DNA from: Nonomuraea sediminis
Lineage (GTDB): Bacteria > Actinomycetota > Actinomycetes > Streptosporangiales > Streptosporangiaceae
Length of the DNA stretch: 64,000 nt
Direction of reading: 5' to 3'
Assembly (NCBI RefSeq): GCF_018531495.1
Contig: NZ_JAHDTI010000016.1
Span: forward strand, 182,062 to 246,061
Shown here: positions 25,763 to 33,509 of the stretch, piece by piece
How the letters are laid out: each line of letters opens with the position of its first letter
Position numbering within the stretch: the first letter of the stretch is position 1
Position numbers and translations under genes: made by a program
The notes under the pieces: model-generated
What the model was told of the DNA's origin: nothing
Seen by the model: the letters and a program-made list of their open reading frames with translations, nothing else
Databases searched by the model: none

Positions 25763-26445
25763 GTGACCGGTCCGGCCGCCGGACGCAGGGTGAGTTCGGT
25801 GAGATGGGCGTCAGGACCCGCGAAGACGGCGGCCATGATGGCCCGGGCGACGGTGTCCGGCTCCAGGTAGCGCTCGGGCTCGAAGGCGCCGCCCTCGTGC
25901 TCCCTGACCTTGCGCTGCATGTCGGTGGCCGTGCGGCCGGGATACACGGTGGTCACGCGGAGTTCGGGCTCCTCCTGCCGCAGCGCGTCGGCGAAGGCGC
26001 GCATGGCGAACTTGCTCGCCGCGTAGGCGCCCCAGCCGGGGTTGGCCCGCTGGCCGGCGCCCGAGTTGACGCAGACCACGTGGCCGCGGGCGGCGCGCAG
26101 GGCAGGCAGCAGCAGCCGGGTCAGCTCGGCCACCGCGACCACGTTGACGTCCATGACCGTGCGCCAGGTCTCGGCGGAGGTTTCGGCGATCCTGCCCAGC
26201 GGCGCGATGCCGGCGCTGTGCACGAGCACGTCCAGCCGCTCGATGCCGGCCACGTCGGCGGCCGTGACGCGGGTCAGCTCCACCGGCCAGACGGTCGCGT
26301 CCGGCAGCCCGGCGGCGACCTGGGCAAGCGCGGCCTCGTCCCGGCCGCCGAGCACGATCCGGTGCGTGGGCGCCAGGGCCTGGGCGACGGCCCGCCCGAT
26401 ACCGCGCGAAGCGCCCGTGATCAGGGCGGTTGGTCGATCACTCAT
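25759..26445 (-). CDS. Short-chain dehydrogenase/reductase
   Basis: Classical SDR, 228 aa. NAD(P) motif TGASRGIG, NSGAG (catalytic Ser) and YAASK (Tyr/Lys) are present; VYPGRTATDM follows. Substrate unknown. It is divergent from a PadR gene across a 45-bp gap holding a perfect A/T-rich palindrome, so it may be under PadR control together with the exporter. Confidence 0.9.
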   Translation of the reverse strand: MSDRPTALITGASRGIGRAVAQALAPTHRIVLGGRDEAALAQVAAGLPDATVWPVELTRVTAADVAGIERLDVLVHSAGIAPLGRIAETSAETWRTVMDVNVVAVAELTRLLLPALRAARGHVVCVNSGAGQRANPGWGAYAASKFAMRAFADALRQEEPELRVTTVYPGRTATDMQRKVREHEGGAFEPERYLEPDTVARAIMAAVFAGPDAHLTELTLRPAAGPVT

Positions 26446-26462
26446 GAGTAGATCTTGACACA

Positions 26463-26478
26463 TATTCAAATTTGAATA
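26463..26478. promoter_or_regulatory. Probable PadR operator
   Basis: TATTCAAATTTGAATA, a perfect 16-bp palindrome, strikingly A/T-rich for this genome, between the divergent SDR and PadR starts. Confidence 0.75.
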
Positions 26479-26490
26479 CAAACTTGTAGC

Positions 26491-27021
26491 ATGTCTTCGA
26501 CGCGAATCCTCATCCTCGGCCAGCTCCTCGAGGGACCGATGAACGGTTACCAGGTCCGGCGGAGCCTGGAGCGGATGGGCGCCGATCAGTGGTCCAACGT
26601 GGCCTTCGGCTCGATCTACCACGGCTTGTCCAAGATGGAGGCCGAGGGGCTCCTCGAGGTCGTCGAGGGCGGTAAGGGCGGCAGGACGGTCTACCAGATC
26701 ACCGAGGCTGGTCGCCGCGAGTTCCAGCTGCTGATCACGATGGCCTGGTACAAGGTCGAACCGATCATCGACCCCTTCCAGGTGGCCCTCACGTTCATGG
26801 ACCACCTGCCCAAGGAGGAACTGATCACCGCACTCGAGGCGCGCATCGGGCAGCTCAAGGGTTCGATCAAGGGCACCGAAGGCATCATCGGCCGCAAGCA
26901 GGCATACGGCGCGCCGCGCCACATCGACGAGAATCTTCGCCTCACCATCGGCATGCTCCGCACACAGCTCGCCTGGGCGGAGGAAGCTATCAAGCAGGTC
27001 GAGGCGGACGAACTCCCCTAA
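26491..27021 (+). CDS. PadR-family regulator of ABC exporter
   Basis: 176 aa. Winged-helix domain (RILILGQLLEGPMNGYQVRRSL, SIYHGLSKMEAEGLLEVVEGGKGGRTVYQIT) and helical C-terminus. It lies 17 bp upstream of a DrrA-like ATPase gene on the same strand, the common PadR-ABC arrangement in which the drug-responsive repressor heads its own operon. Confidence 0.9.
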   Translation: MSSTRILILGQLLEGPMNGYQVRRSLERMGADQWSNVAFGSIYHGLSKMEAEGLLEVVEGGKGGRTVYQITEAGRREFQLLITMAWYKVEPIIDPFQVALTFMDHLPKEELITALEARIGQLKGSIKGTEGIIGRKQAYGAPRHIDENLRLTIGMLRTQLAWAEEAIKQVEADELP

Positions 27022-27038
27022 CGAAGGAGCAACCCCCC

Positions 27039-27992
27039 GTGATCATTGATGCGCAGGGATTGCGCAAGACGTTCACCACGCGTTCCAGAAAGGGCACCCA
27101 GACCGTCGAGGCGGTCCGCGGCGTCGACCTGAAAATCGACAAGGGCGAGATCTTCGGCGTCCTCGGCCCCAACGGGGCGGGCAAGACCACCACCATCCGC
27201 ATGCTGGCCACGCTCATCGTCCCCGACGAGGGGACGGCCACCATCGCGGGTCACGACCTGCGGCGCGAGCCCGCCGCGATCCGCCGCGAGCTCGGCTACG
27301 TGAGCCAGGAAGGTGGCGTGGAGGACACCACCTCCGCCCGCGCGCAGATCATGATGGCCGCGAGGATCCACAACGTCCCCGACCCCGCCAAGGCCACCGC
27401 CGAGGTGCTCGACCGGTTCGAGCTGACCGAGCTGGCCGACCGTCCCGGCCGCACGCTGTCCGGCGGGCAGAAACGGCGCGTGGCCATCGCGCTCGGCCTG
27501 GTGCACAGCCCGCCGCTGCTCTTCCTCGACGAGCCGACCACCGGCCTCGACCCGCAGAACAGGGCCAACCTGTGGGACCAGATCAGGCGGCTGCGCGAGC
27601 TGGGCACCAGCGTGCTGCTCAGCACCCACTACCTGGACGAGGCCGACGTGCTCTGCGACCGCCTGGTGATCGTCGACCACGGCACCGTGGTGGCCGAGGG
27701 CACCCCCGCCGCGCTCAAGCGCGAGGTGTCGGGCGACGTCATCACGTTGCGGCTCGACCGGCTGGAGGAGGCAGCCGAGGCGCTCCAGCCGCACGCCAGG
27801 GAGACGCGCATCGACGACGACGTGCTGCGTGTCTACGTCGACGACGGCGAGCACGCGCTGCCCGGCCTGCTGCGGACCCTGGAGGAGCGGGGGCTCGGGC
27901 TCGCCTCGATCGCGCTCGACCGGTCCACGCTGGACGACGTCTTCCTGGCCAAGACCGGCCGTTCGCTTCGGGACGCGGGAGCCGCCGCATGA
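27039..27992 (+). CDS. DrrA-like ABC transporter ATPase
   Basis: 317 aa. Walker A GPNGAGKTT at residues 43-51, signature TLSGGQKRRVAIALGL, Walker B LLFLDEPTTGLD, C-terminal LDRSTLDDVFLAKTGRSLRD. GTG 27039 with AAGGAG eight bases upstream. Coupled to the permease by ATGA. Exports an unknown hydrophobic compound, probably a drug or a host metabolite. Confidence 0.93.
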   Translation: MIIDAQGLRKTFTTRSRKGTQTVEAVRGVDLKIDKGEIFGVLGPNGAGKTTTIRMLATLIVPDEGTATIAGHDLRREPAAIRRELGYVSQEGGVEDTTSARAQIMMAARIHNVPDPAKATAEVLDRFELTELADRPGRTLSGGQKRRVAIALGLVHSPPLLFLDEPTTGLDPQNRANLWDQIRRLRELGTSVLLSTHYLDEADVLCDRLVIVDHGTVVAEGTPAALKREVSGDVITLRLDRLEEAAEALQPHARETRIDDDVLRVYVDDGEHALPGLLRTLEERGLGLASIALDRSTLDDVFLAKTGRSLRDAGAAA

Positions 27993-28738
27993 TCCGCCAT
28001 CTGTCGCTGTTCACCGGGTACGAGCTGAAGAAGTCCTTCTCCAACCCGGTCTGGCCGCTGTTCGGGATCATCCAGCCGGTGCTCTACCTGCTGATGTTCG
28101 CCCCGCTGCTGAAGTCGATGACCCGCGGCGGCAGCACGGTCGAGGCGCTGCAGCTGTTCACCCCCGCCGCGATGATGATGATCGCGGTGTTCGGCTCGCT
28201 GTTCTCCGGGTTCGGCCTGATCGGCGAGCTGCGCAACGGCTCGGTCGAGCGGTACGCGGTCAGCCCGGCCTGGCGGCCCGCGATCGTGCTCGGGCGCGTG
28301 ACCAGGGACATGGTCACGCTGGTCGTCCAGGCGATCCTGGTCGTGGTCGTGGCCTGGCTGATGGGGCTGCGCATCGGGATCGCGGCGCTGCTGCTGATGC
28401 TGCTGCTCATGGCCGCCACCGGGCTGTTCGCCTCCAGCCTCTCGCAGGGCCTGGCGCTGGCCGTACGGGACGAGAACGGCATGTCGCAGACGCTGAACCT
28501 CTTCATGCTGCCTGTCATGCTGCTGGCAGGCCTGTTCATCCCGATCGCGTTCGCGCCGCACTGGATGCAGGTGGTCGCGAAGATCAACCCGCTCTACTAC
28601 GCGGTCGAGGCGGGACGGGCGCTGTTCACGGGCAACCTGTCGGCCGTGGAGATCCCGATCGCGTTCGCGCTGTTCATCGTGCTGGCCGCGATCACCACGG
28701 CCTGGTCGGTGCGCTCGCTACGACGCGTCGCCGGTTAG
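27989..28738 (+). CDS. ABC-2 type exporter permease (DrrB-like)
   Basis: 249 aa with six hydrophobic segments and the ABC-2 stretch INPLYYAVEAGRALFTGN. Membrane half of the preceding ATPase. The 3' end overlaps the convergent RpiR gene by 21 bp. Confidence 0.91.
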   Translation: MIRHLSLFTGYELKKSFSNPVWPLFGIIQPVLYLLMFAPLLKSMTRGGSTVEALQLFTPAAMMMIAVFGSLFSGFGLIGELRNGSVERYAVSPAWRPAIVLGRVTRDMVTLVVQAILVVVVAWLMGLRIGIAALLLMLLLMAATGLFASSLSQGLALAVRDENGMSQTLNLFMLPVMLLAGLFIPIAFAPHWMQVVAKINPLYYAVEAGRALFTGNLSAVEIPIAFALFIVLAAITTAWSVRSLRRVAG

Positions 28739-29545
28739 GAACACCCCGGTCTCGTCGGTCATCCGCTCGTACTCCTCCAGGCGCGCCTGGGTGCGCAGCG
28801 GCGCCGCGTCGGCCATGGCCTCCACCAGGGCCATGGCCAGCGCGAGCGGCGCAGCGTGCGAGTCGAACACGAGCCTGTCCCCCACCGGCGCGTCCAGCAC
28901 CACCTCGGCGGGAAAGCCCGGCTTGTCGGTGATCACCGCGGTCCTCAGCCCCAGCTTCTGCGCGTACTCCAGAGCCTGTACGGCTTCCGCCGGATAGCGC
29001 GGCAGCACGACCGCCACCACCCACTCCGCGCCCGCCCGCCGGGCCGCGTGCAGCCCGTCGACCAGCTCGGACCCACCGTGCACCAGCAACCGCACGTCCG
29101 GGTGGATCCTGCGGGCGTAGTAGGCGAACGTGGTGGCCAGCCCCGACGACACCCGCAGCCCCAGCACGGGCAGCGGCTCGGTGGCGGCGAGCGCCTCGCC
29201 CAGCTCCTTCAGCGGCAGCGCGGCAAGGCGGTCGCGCACCACGGTGAGGTTGTGGATCTCGCTGTCGATGGCGCCCCTGATCAGCGACTCCTGGGGCGCC
29301 GCGGACCGCTCGCCGAGCACCAGCGGCCTGAGCGCCTGCTTCAGCTCCGGATACCCGGTGAAGCCGAGCACCATCGCGAACCTGGTGACCGACGGCTGGC
29401 TCACGCCCGCCCGCTCGGCCAGCTCGACGCTCGACAGGAAGATCGCGTCGTGCAGGTTCTCCGTCAGGTAGTGCGCGATCCGCCGCTGCACCGGCGAGAG
29501 CCGGCGTCCGTCCAGCAACCCATCCAATCCGCCCTGATACGCCAC
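28718..29545 (-). CDS. MurR/RpiR-family regulator, candidate hut regulator
   Basis: 275 aa. An N-terminal RpiR helix-turn-helix (RIAHYLTENLHDAIFLSSVELAERAGVSQPSVTRF) is followed by a SIS-type domain with GLRVSSGLATTFAYYARR and AVVLPRYPAEAV; SIS domains usually bind phosphosugars. GTG 29545 is chosen because GGAGG lies four bases upstream; GTG 29566 is possible. It lies between the two hut blocks and is the only regulator placed to act on the hut palindromes. That link is inference. Confidence 0.82.
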   Translation of the reverse strand: MAYQGGLDGLLDGRRLSPVQRRIAHYLTENLHDAIFLSSVELAERAGVSQPSVTRFAMVLGFTGYPELKQALRPLVLGERSAAPQESLIRGAIDSEIHNLTVVRDRLAALPLKELGEALAATEPLPVLGLRVSSGLATTFAYYARRIHPDVRLLVHGGSELVDGLHAARRAGAEWVVAVVLPRYPAEAVQALEYAQKLGLRTAVITDKPGFPAEVVLDAPVGDRLVFDSHAAPLALAMALVEAMADAAPLRTQARLEEYERMTDETGVFLTGDAS

Positions 29546-29588
29546 GAAACCTCCAACGCCTGCCACGGCGCATTCTCATCCCCGCCGT

Positions 29589-29672
29589 CTCACTCCCTGA
29601 ACACCCACCGCTCACTCCCTGAGCACCGCGGCTTCAGGCTCTCCGGTACGGCTGGCTCACTCACTGAGCGCC
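29589..29672. repeat. Three CTCA-N5-TGAG direct repeats upstream of the RpiR gene
   Basis: Related 17-bp units at 29589-29605, 29611-29627 and 29656-29672, each starting CTCACTCmCTGA. Two contain the inverted half-sites CTCA-N5-TGAG. They lie 44-127 bp upstream of the RpiR start and may be its own operators. The rest of the 340-bp gap before hutU holds no gene that I can support. Confidence 0.5.
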
Positions 29673-29841
29673 ACCCTGGGCCTCCCCCGCGCCGGTGCGG
29701 CGAGGAGGAGTACGGCGGAGCCCGGCGCACGGCGGTCGGCGGCCAGGCGGCGGGCTCCCTCGGGCGGGCTACAGCGGAGTCGTAGCGGCGAGCAACCGTC
29801 ACCGACTCGCCGCAAGCGCCGCCCGCGGGCCCTCAGCCGGA

Positions 29842-29877
29842 GTACGGCGGGCGGCCGGAAGGAGCGGCCCGCCGTAC
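29842..29877 (-). terminator. hutU terminator hairpin
   Basis: Perfect 11-bp inverted repeat (29842-29852 and 29867-29877), with further GGCC pairing possible in the loop, 8 bases after the hutU stop. It is G/C-rich without a T-run, as is common in actinomycetes. Confidence 0.65.
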
Positions 29878-29885
29878 AACCGATG

Positions 29886-31535
29886 TCAGGATTCCCGCAT
29901 CGGGATGCGGACGCCCCTCTCGGCAGCCACGTCGATCGCCTCGTCGTAGCCCGCGTCGACGTGCCGCATGACGCCCGTGCCCGGGTCGTTGGTGAGGACG
30001 CGGTTGAGCTTCTCGCGGCCGAGCGCCGTGCCGTCGGCGACCGTCACCTGGCCGGAGTGGATCGAGCGGCCGATGCCGACGCCGCCGCCGTGGTGGATGG
30101 ACACCCATGCCGCGCCCGAGGCGGTGTTGAGCATGGCGTTGAGCAGCGGCCAGTCGGCGATCGCATCGGACCCGTCGGCCATCGCCTCGGTCTCCCTGTA
30201 CGGCGAGGCCACGGACCCGCTGTCGAGGTGGTCACGCCCGATGACGATGGGCGCCTCGAGCTCGCCGGAGGCCACCATGTCGTTGAAGCGCTCCCCGGCG
30301 AGGTTCCGCTCGCCGTACCCGAGCCAGCAGATGCGCGCGGGCAGCCCCTGGAAGTGCACCTTCTCGCCGGCTTTGCGGATCCAGCGGGCCAGCGGCTCGT
30401 TGTCGGGGAAGAGCTCAAGGATCGCCTGGTCGGTCTTGTGGATGTCGGCCGGGTTGCCCGACAGCGCCGCCCAGCGGAAGGGGCCCTTGCCCTCGCAGAA
30501 CAGCGGCCTGATGTAGGCGGGCACGAACCCGGGGAAGTCGAAGGCCCTGGCGTACCCGGCCAGCTGCGCCTCGCCGCGGATGGAGTTGCCGTAGTCGAAC
30601 ACCTCGGCCCCGGCGTCCTTGAAGCCCACCATCGCCTCGACGTGCTTGGCCATCGACTCGCGCGCCCGCTGGGTGAAGCCCGCCGGGTCCTTGTCGCGCT
30701 CGAGCGCCATGTCCTCGAAGGCGATGCCGAGCGGCAGGTACATCAGCGGGTCGTGGGCCGAGGTCTGGTCGGTGACGATGTCGATCTCCGCGCCGCGCGC
30801 CAGGAGCGCGGGCACGGCGTCGGCCGCGTTGGCGACCACGCCGATCGACAGCGGCCGGCGCTGGTCGCGCGCCTCGTAGGCCAGGCGGAGCGCCTCGTCC
30901 AGGTTGTCGGCCTTGACGTCGAGGTAGCGGTGCTCGATGCGCCGCTCGACGCTGCGCGGGTCGCAGTCGATGCAGATCGCCACGCCGCCGTTCATGGTGA
31001 CGGCCAGCGGCTGGGCGCCGCCCATCCCGCCGAGGCCGGCGGTCAGCGTGATCGTGCCGGCCAGCGTGCCGCCGAACTTCTTGGCGGCGACGGCGGCGAA
31101 GGTCTCGTAGGTGCCCTGCAGGATGCCCTGGGTGCCGATGTAGATCCAGGAACCCGCCGTCATCTGCCCGTACATGGTGAGCCCAGCGGCCTCGAGCCGG
31201 CGGAACTCCTCCCAGTTGGCCCAGTCGGGTACGAGATTGGAGTTGGCGATGAGGACGCGAGGCGCCCACTCGTGGGTGCGGAAGACCCCGACGGGGCGGC
31301 CCGACTGGACCAGCAGCGTCTCGTCCCCCTCCAGGGTCGTCAGCGTCCTGACCATCGCGTCGAAGGAGGGCCAGTCACGGGCCGCCTTGCCCGACCCTCC
31401 ATAGACGACCAGCTGCTCGGGATGCTCGGCGACCTCGGGGTCCAGATTGTTCTGGAGCATGCGGAGGGCGGCCTCCTGCGGCCATCCCTTGGCGGTGATG
31501 GCGGTGCCGCGAGGCGCGCGAACGATCCTGCTCAT
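29886..31535 (-). CDS. hutU: Urocanate hydratase HutU
   Basis: Converts urocanate to 4-imidazolone-5-propanoate with tightly bound NAD. 549 aa, the standard length. Landmarks are PRGTAITAKGWPQEAALRML at the start, QMTAGSWIYIGTQGI, GLGGMGGAQPLAVTMNGG, RVVGRD-type VIGRDHLDSGSVASPYRET, and GGGVGIGRSIHSG near the end. ATG 31535 has AAGGGAT upstream. It is separate from hutF/hutI but has the same palindrome 12 bp before its start. hutH is not in the window. Confidence 0.97.
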   Translation of the reverse strand: MSRIVRAPRGTAITAKGWPQEAALRMLQNNLDPEVAEHPEQLVVYGGSGKAARDWPSFDAMVRTLTTLEGDETLLVQSGRPVGVFRTHEWAPRVLIANSNLVPDWANWEEFRRLEAAGLTMYGQMTAGSWIYIGTQGILQGTYETFAAVAAKKFGGTLAGTITLTAGLGGMGGAQPLAVTMNGGVAICIDCDPRSVERRIEHRYLDVKADNLDEALRLAYEARDQRRPLSIGVVANAADAVPALLARGAEIDIVTDQTSAHDPLMYLPLGIAFEDMALERDKDPAGFTQRARESMAKHVEAMVGFKDAGAEVFDYGNSIRGEAQLAGYARAFDFPGFVPAYIRPLFCEGKGPFRWAALSGNPADIHKTDQAILELFPDNEPLARWIRKAGEKVHFQGLPARICWLGYGERNLAGERFNDMVASGELEAPIVIGRDHLDSGSVASPYRETEAMADGSDAIADWPLLNAMLNTASGAAWVSIHHGGGVGIGRSIHSGQVTVADGTALGREKLNRVLTNDPGTGVMRHVDAGYDEAIDVAAERGVRIPMRES

Positions 31536-31547
31536 GGCGATCCCTTC

Positions 31548-31565
31548 GTGAATGAACCCATTCAC
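31548..31565. promoter_or_regulatory. Hut operator 2
   Basis: GTGAATG-AACC-CATTCAC, the same 7-bp arms and 4-bp spacing as operator 1, 12 bp upstream of the hutU ATG (8-bp arms if the flanking C/G pair is counted). Confidence 0.8.
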
Positions 31566-31575
31566 GACGAGCGTA

Positions 31576-33282
31576 CTAGCTCACCAGGAACTGCGTGGCG
31601 GCCAGCTCGCGGTAGAGCTCGTCCTCCCCGACCAGGTCGGCGTGGGTTCCGACGGCCCGCACGCCGCCGCCTTCCATGACCACGATGCGGTCGGCGTTGG
31701 TCACGGTCGACAGGCGGTGCGCGATGACGAGCACGGTCGTCTCGGTGGCCACCTCCGCGATCACCTCACGCAGCCGCAGCTCGTTGACGGCGTCGAGCTG
31801 GGAGGTGGCCTCGTCGAGCAGGAGCAGCCTGGGCTTGCGCAGCAGCGCCCTGGCGATCGCCACGCGTTGCCGCTCGCCGCCCGACAGCAGCACCCCGCGG
31901 TGGCCGACGGCCGTGTCGAGCCCTTCGGGCAGGCGTTTCACCAGGTCGTCCAGGCGGGTCCGGCTGATCGCGCGCCTGAGTTCGTCCTCGGTGGCGTTCT
32001 GCGCGGCGAACAGCAGGTTCTCCCGCAGCGTGCCGGCCAGCACCGGCGCGTCCTGCTCGACGTAGCCGAGCGCCGACCGCAGCTCGCCGAGCGGCCAGTC
32101 GCGGATGTCGCGCCCGCCCACGGTGATCGTGCCGCCCTGGTGCTCGTAGAAGCGCTCGAGCAGGGCGAACACCGTGGACTTGCCCGCTCCCGACGGCCCG
32201 ACCAGCGCGGTCAGCCCGCCCGGCGGCACCTCGAAGGAGACGCCGCTGTGCACGACCGGCCGGTCGTCGCCGTAGCGGAACACCACGTCGTCGAAGCGGA
32301 CACCGATCGGGTCGGGCGGCTGCGGGGCGGCGGTGGCGACGGGCTCGGCGGGCAGGTCCTGGATCTCCTTGATCCGCTTGACCGCGGCCAGCCCCTGCTG
32401 CAGCTGCACGGCCCCCTCGACCAGCTGCCCGATCGGCGCGACCAGGTAGAACAGGTAGAGCAGGAACGCGATCAACGACGAGATCTCCAGCGCGCCCGAG
32501 GCCACCCTGGAGCCGCCCACGGCGAGCACGCACAGGAAGGCGAGCTGCACGGCCATCCAGGTCGCCACCCCGGCCAGCGAGGTCCACCCGGCCACCTGCA
32601 TGCCGCGGTCGCGGGCGCGCTCGGCGGCCTCGCCGACCACCTCGATCTCGCGCTCCTCCGCCCCGCTGGCCTTGACCGTCCGGTAGGCCTGCAGTGCCCG
32701 GTCGAGCACCGCGCCCATCTCGCCCACGGCCGCCTGCGCCTGGTTCTGCGCCCGCTGGATCTTCGGCATGATCAGCCCGACCAGCCCGCCGATGACGACG
32801 ACCACGAGCAGCGTGACCAGCAGCAGCACGCCGTCCATGGTGGCCATCATGACGATCGCGCCGACCAGCATGAAGACCGAGCCGACGGCGTTGACGATGC
32901 CATTGGTGAGCACGGACCGCAGCAGCGTCGTGTCGCCGGTCACCCGCGACAGCAGGTCGCCGGGCTTGAGCCGGTCGACGTCGGCGACCTTGAGCCGCAG
33001 CAGCCGGTCGACGAGCTTGCGCCTGGCCCCGAGCACGACGCCCTCGCCGGTGCGCTCCATCAGGTAGTTGCCCCCGGCCGAGACCACCGCGCCGAGGACC
33101 ACCGCCGCCGTCAGCCCGATCAGCGGCCCGGCCATCGAGGTGTGCTCGCCGAAGGCGGCGACCACGTACTTGGCCAGCAAAGGCATCGCCAGCCCGGCGG
33201 CCGACCCGATCAGACCGAGCACCCCGCCTAAGACCAGGATCCACTTGTGCGGGCGGATGTAGACCAGCAGCTCCTTGATCAC
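31576..33282 (-). CDS. ABC exporter, fused membrane and ATPase domains
   Basis: Homodimeric or heterodimeric half-transporter, 568 aa. About six TM segments in the first 310 residues, then the nucleotide-binding domain: Walker A GPSGAGKST, Q-loop GYVEQDAPV, signature LSGGERQRVAIARALL, Walker B LLLLDEATSQLD, H-loop IAHRLSTV. GTG 33282 with AGGAG six bases upstream. It is a single gene with no partner, so probably a homodimer. Substrate unknown (lipid, peptide or drug). Confidence 0.9.
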   Translation of the reverse strand: MIKELLVYIRPHKWILVLGGVLGLIGSAAGLAMPLLAKYVVAAFGEHTSMAGPLIGLTAAVVLGAVVSAGGNYLMERTGEGVVLGARRKLVDRLLRLKVADVDRLKPGDLLSRVTGDTTLLRSVLTNGIVNAVGSVFMLVGAIVMMATMDGVLLLVTLLVVVVIGGLVGLIMPKIQRAQNQAQAAVGEMGAVLDRALQAYRTVKASGAEEREIEVVGEAAERARDRGMQVAGWTSLAGVATWMAVQLAFLCVLAVGGSRVASGALEISSLIAFLLYLFYLVAPIGQLVEGAVQLQQGLAAVKRIKEIQDLPAEPVATAAPQPPDPIGVRFDDVVFRYGDDRPVVHSGVSFEVPPGGLTALVGPSGAGKSTVFALLERFYEHQGGTITVGGRDIRDWPLGELRSALGYVEQDAPVLAGTLRENLLFAAQNATEDELRRAISRTRLDDLVKRLPEGLDTAVGHRGVLLSGGERQRVAIARALLRKPRLLLLDEATSQLDAVNELRLREVIAEVATETTVLVIAHRLSTVTNADRIVVMEGGGVRAVGTHADLVGEDELYRELAATQFLVS

Positions 33283-33346
33283 CGCTGTCTCCTCTCGCGA
33301 TATATCCCGAAAGATCCCAACGAACGGGATCACGCAATCGACACCG

Positions 33347-33389
33347 GTCAACCTAAATTGACGACCTAAGTATGTCAACTTTCGTTGAC
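33347..33389. promoter_or_regulatory. Tandem palindromes and leftward promoter of the ABC exporter
   Basis: GTCAA-N6-TTGAC occurs twice (33347-33362 and 33374-33389), 27 bp apart. A leftward promoter overlaps both: TTGACA (33378-33373), 17 bp, TAGGTT (33355-33350). A regulator binding these would control the exporter and perhaps the divergent DUF4331 gene. No regulator gene lies beside them. Confidence 0.55.
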
Positions 33390-33390
33390 G

Positions 33391-33408
33391 CTCCTCCTTG
33401 AGGAGGAG
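33391..33408 (+). promoter_or_regulatory. CTCCTCC-TTGA-GGAGGAG hairpin
   Basis: Perfect 7-bp stem with a TTGA loop in the leader of the DUF4331 gene. Its right arm is a strong Shine-Dalgarno sequence directly before an ATG (33409) that opens only a 43-codon frame out of phase with DUF4331. It may be an mRNA-level control element or coincidence. Confidence 0.35.
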
Positions 33409-33509
33409 ATGAACCCGGTCTCATCCGGAAGCGCGGCAGGGACGAATAGGCCGTCGAGGAACCCGGCCGGAACCTCAGACTTCCCTGGATCACCTGAAAG
33501 GACCGAACC

